Positions 7,247 to 7,732 of a stretch of 7,732 bases of DNA are shown here, one piece after another. The translations under genes and the position numbers were made by a program. Positions within the stretch are counted from its first letter, which is position 1. Each line of letters starts with the position of its first letter. The notes below the pieces were generated by a model. The model was not told the origin of the DNA. It saw only the letters and a list, made by a program, of their open reading frames with translations, and did no database searches. Where the stretch lies: contig JAPUFZ010000320.1 of assembly GCA_027293245.1 (NCBI GenBank), positions 1-7,732 on the forward strand. Direction: 5' to 3'. Origin of the DNA: Gammaproteobacteria bacterium. GTDB taxonomy: Bacteria; Pseudomonadota; Gammaproteobacteria; GCA-001735895.

Positions 7247-7384
7247 ACTTTGCTCAGGTTCAGGATCCGAGATATTTAGGGTTTTATGGGTTATAATCCC
7301 GAAAGAAGGGTATCGAGCTCGGCTTGTATAAACTGGCGAAGGTCGTTGGGCCAGGCGCCCGGTTTAATCCAGCCGCCGATACCA
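7247..7384 (+). repeat. tRNA-derived tandem repeat, unit 2 (138 bp)
   Basis: Second copy of the 140-bp unit, about three quarters identical by hand alignment. The first 24 nt match unit 1 at 22 positions (7247-7270 against 7107-7130), and a 17-nt block at 7335-7351 is identical to 7195-7211. The 3' acceptor copy is more decayed (CCGCCGATACCA, 7373-7384) but keeps the CCA. The inverted anticodon-arm copy at 7285-7302 has also drifted: GGG-TTATAAT-CCC keeps a 7-nt loop, but the stem is shorter. It is therefore older or under weaker constraint than unit 1. Confidence 0.85.
7329..7366 (+). other. Stem-loop of repeat unit 2
   Basis: TAAACTGG (7329-7336) pairs with CCGGTTTA (7359-7366) with one T-G wobble. 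With C7358 bulged, CG (7337-7338) pairs with CG (7356-7357). The 17-nt loop AAGGTCGTTGGGCCAGG (7339-7355) differs from that of unit 1 at only two positions. The stem survives although both arms differ from unit 1. Confidence 0.6.
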
Positions 7385-7409
7385 GATTTAGTTGAGTTCA
7401 GGAAAGAAG
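7385..7409 (+). repeat. Remnant of a third repeat unit
   Basis: About 25 bp after the last CCA resemble the start of units 1 and 2. The core GTTCAGGA is shared, with roughly two thirds matching overall. The array breaks off here, just before the terminator, so the tail has two full units and one fragment. Confidence 0.55.
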
Positions 7410-7423
7410 TCAGTAGTCAGATT

Positions 7424-7447
7424 AAGAGGCCCTTATGGGCCTTTTTT
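7424..7447 (+). terminator. Rho-independent terminator after the tRNA/repeat region
   Basis: AGGCCC (7427-7432), a TTAT loop, GGGCCT (7437-7442), then a run of six T (7442-7447). The stem can be lengthened by the A-rich bases at 7424-7426 pairing with the T-run. It probably ends most transcripts from the tRNA promoter. Because rimP begins 25 bp later, part of the transcription must read through, or rimP must have another promoter. Confidence 0.9.
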
Positions 7448-7459
7448 ATTGCTTTTTGC

Positions 7460-7463
7460 AGGA
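7460..7463 (+). promoter_or_regulatory. rimP ribosome-binding site
   Basis: AGGA lies 9 nt before GTG 7473. It is the only Shine-Dalgarno-like element near the rimP N-terminus and decides for GTG 7473 over the in-frame TTG at 7482. Confidence 0.65.
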
Positions 7464-7472
7464 TTTTTAACA

Positions 7473-7732
7473 GTGCGGGATTTGACGGAATTATTTGAAC
7501 CGGTAATTCAATCGATGGGTTACGAACTCGTTGGGGTCGAATTTCAGGGTAGTGTGGAGCACGGAACACTGCGCGTATATATCGACCATGAAGATGGTAT
7601 CGGTGTCGAAGATTGTGCCACGATTAGTCACCAGATAAGCGCTATTCTGGATGTGGAAGAACCCATTCGGCAGGCGTATGATCTGGAGGTTTCATCACCG
7701 GGGCTTAATCGCCCGTTGTTCAGGCCGGGTGA
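7473..7732 (+). CDS. rimP: Ribosome maturation factor RimP, 3'-truncated by window end
   Basis: RimP binds the free 30S subunit and is needed for late maturation of its head and 3' domain. The frame from GTG 7473 gives 86 complete codons of a protein usually about 150 residues long, beginning (V/M)[19 protein letters not shown] and continuing in the same frame to the window end. Family blocks are visible: GYELVGVEF (16-24), [16 protein letters not shown] (34-49), the segment [14 protein letters not shown] (53-66), and the hallmark [15 protein letters not shown] (70-84). There is no stop before the window end. The N-terminal alpha/beta domain is present; the C-terminal SH3-like domain lies outside. 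In gammaproteobacteria rimP normally leads nusA, infB, rbfA and truB, which are expected downstream. The start is inferred from the AGGA site, and no ATG is available nearby in frame. Confidence 0.95.
   Translation, partial: MRDLTELFEPVIQSMGYELVGVEFQGSVEHGTLRVYIDHEDGIGVEDCATISHQISAILDVEEPIRQAYDLEVSSPGLNRPLFRPG

Noticed and set aside
7145..7366. CRISPR-like or REP/BIME array
   Set aside because: There are only two full units of 140 bp, no short direct repeats with unique spacers, and the palindromic parts derive from the neighbouring tRNA rather than from a dispersed element.
7107..7384. Second and third tRNA genes or tRNA pseudogenes in tandem
   Set aside because: Neither unit has a 5' acceptor strand or D arm, and both contain an extra arm of about 14 nt in the T region. 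They are rearranged 3' halves, better described as repeats.

Overview
The window is ordinary bacterial chromosome: the distal half of a proton-translocating NADH:quinone oxidoreductase (complex I, nuo) operon, then an initiator tRNA gene with an unusual repeat tail, then the start of rimP. All genes are on the plus strand. The order nuoH-I-J-K-L-M-N, tRNA-fMet, rimP, the proteobacterial type of NuoH and NuoI (NuoI is the short form with two CxxCxxCxxxCP motifs), and a fMet tRNA directly before rimP (as in the E. coli metY-rimP-nusA-infB operon) point to a gammaproteobacterium outside the enterics. Genus cannot be told from this sequence alone.

Positions 1-6920 hold seven tightly packed nuo genes. 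nuoH lacks its 5' end. nuoJ/nuoK overlap by 4 bp (ATGA) and the other gaps are 2-23 bp, so this is one polycistronic, translationally coupled unit. NuoH and NuoI form the junction between the peripheral arm and the membrane: quinone site and the N6a/N6b iron-sulfur clusters. NuoJ and NuoK carry the first part of the membrane charge relay. NuoN, NuoM and NuoL are the three antiporter-like proton pumps. The conserved membrane Glu/Lys/His residues are present in all of them, so the complex looks functional.

Positions 6921-7029 hold two short palindromes and then a good sigma70-type promoter with a GC-rich discriminator. The initiator tRNA-fMet(CAU) is at 7030-7106. It keeps the three G-C pairs of the initiator anticodon stem and an unpaired 1:72 position, here U1/U72 instead of the usual C1/A72.

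Positions 7107-7409 are the unusual part. Two full tandem units of 140 and 138 bp and a short third remnant each begin right after a CCA copied from the tRNA 3' end. Each full unit ends with a degraded copy of the tRNA 3' end. Each also carries an inverted copy of the tRNA anticodon arm (18/18 nt perfect in unit 1) and a stem-loop whose loop is nearly identical between units while its stem arms differ. A strong intrinsic terminator follows at 7424-7447. The arrangement recalls the rtT repeats after tyrT in E. coli, but here it follows the initiator tRNA and includes an antisense copy of its anticodon arm. rimP starts with GTG at 7473, only 25 bp past the terminator, and runs off the window.
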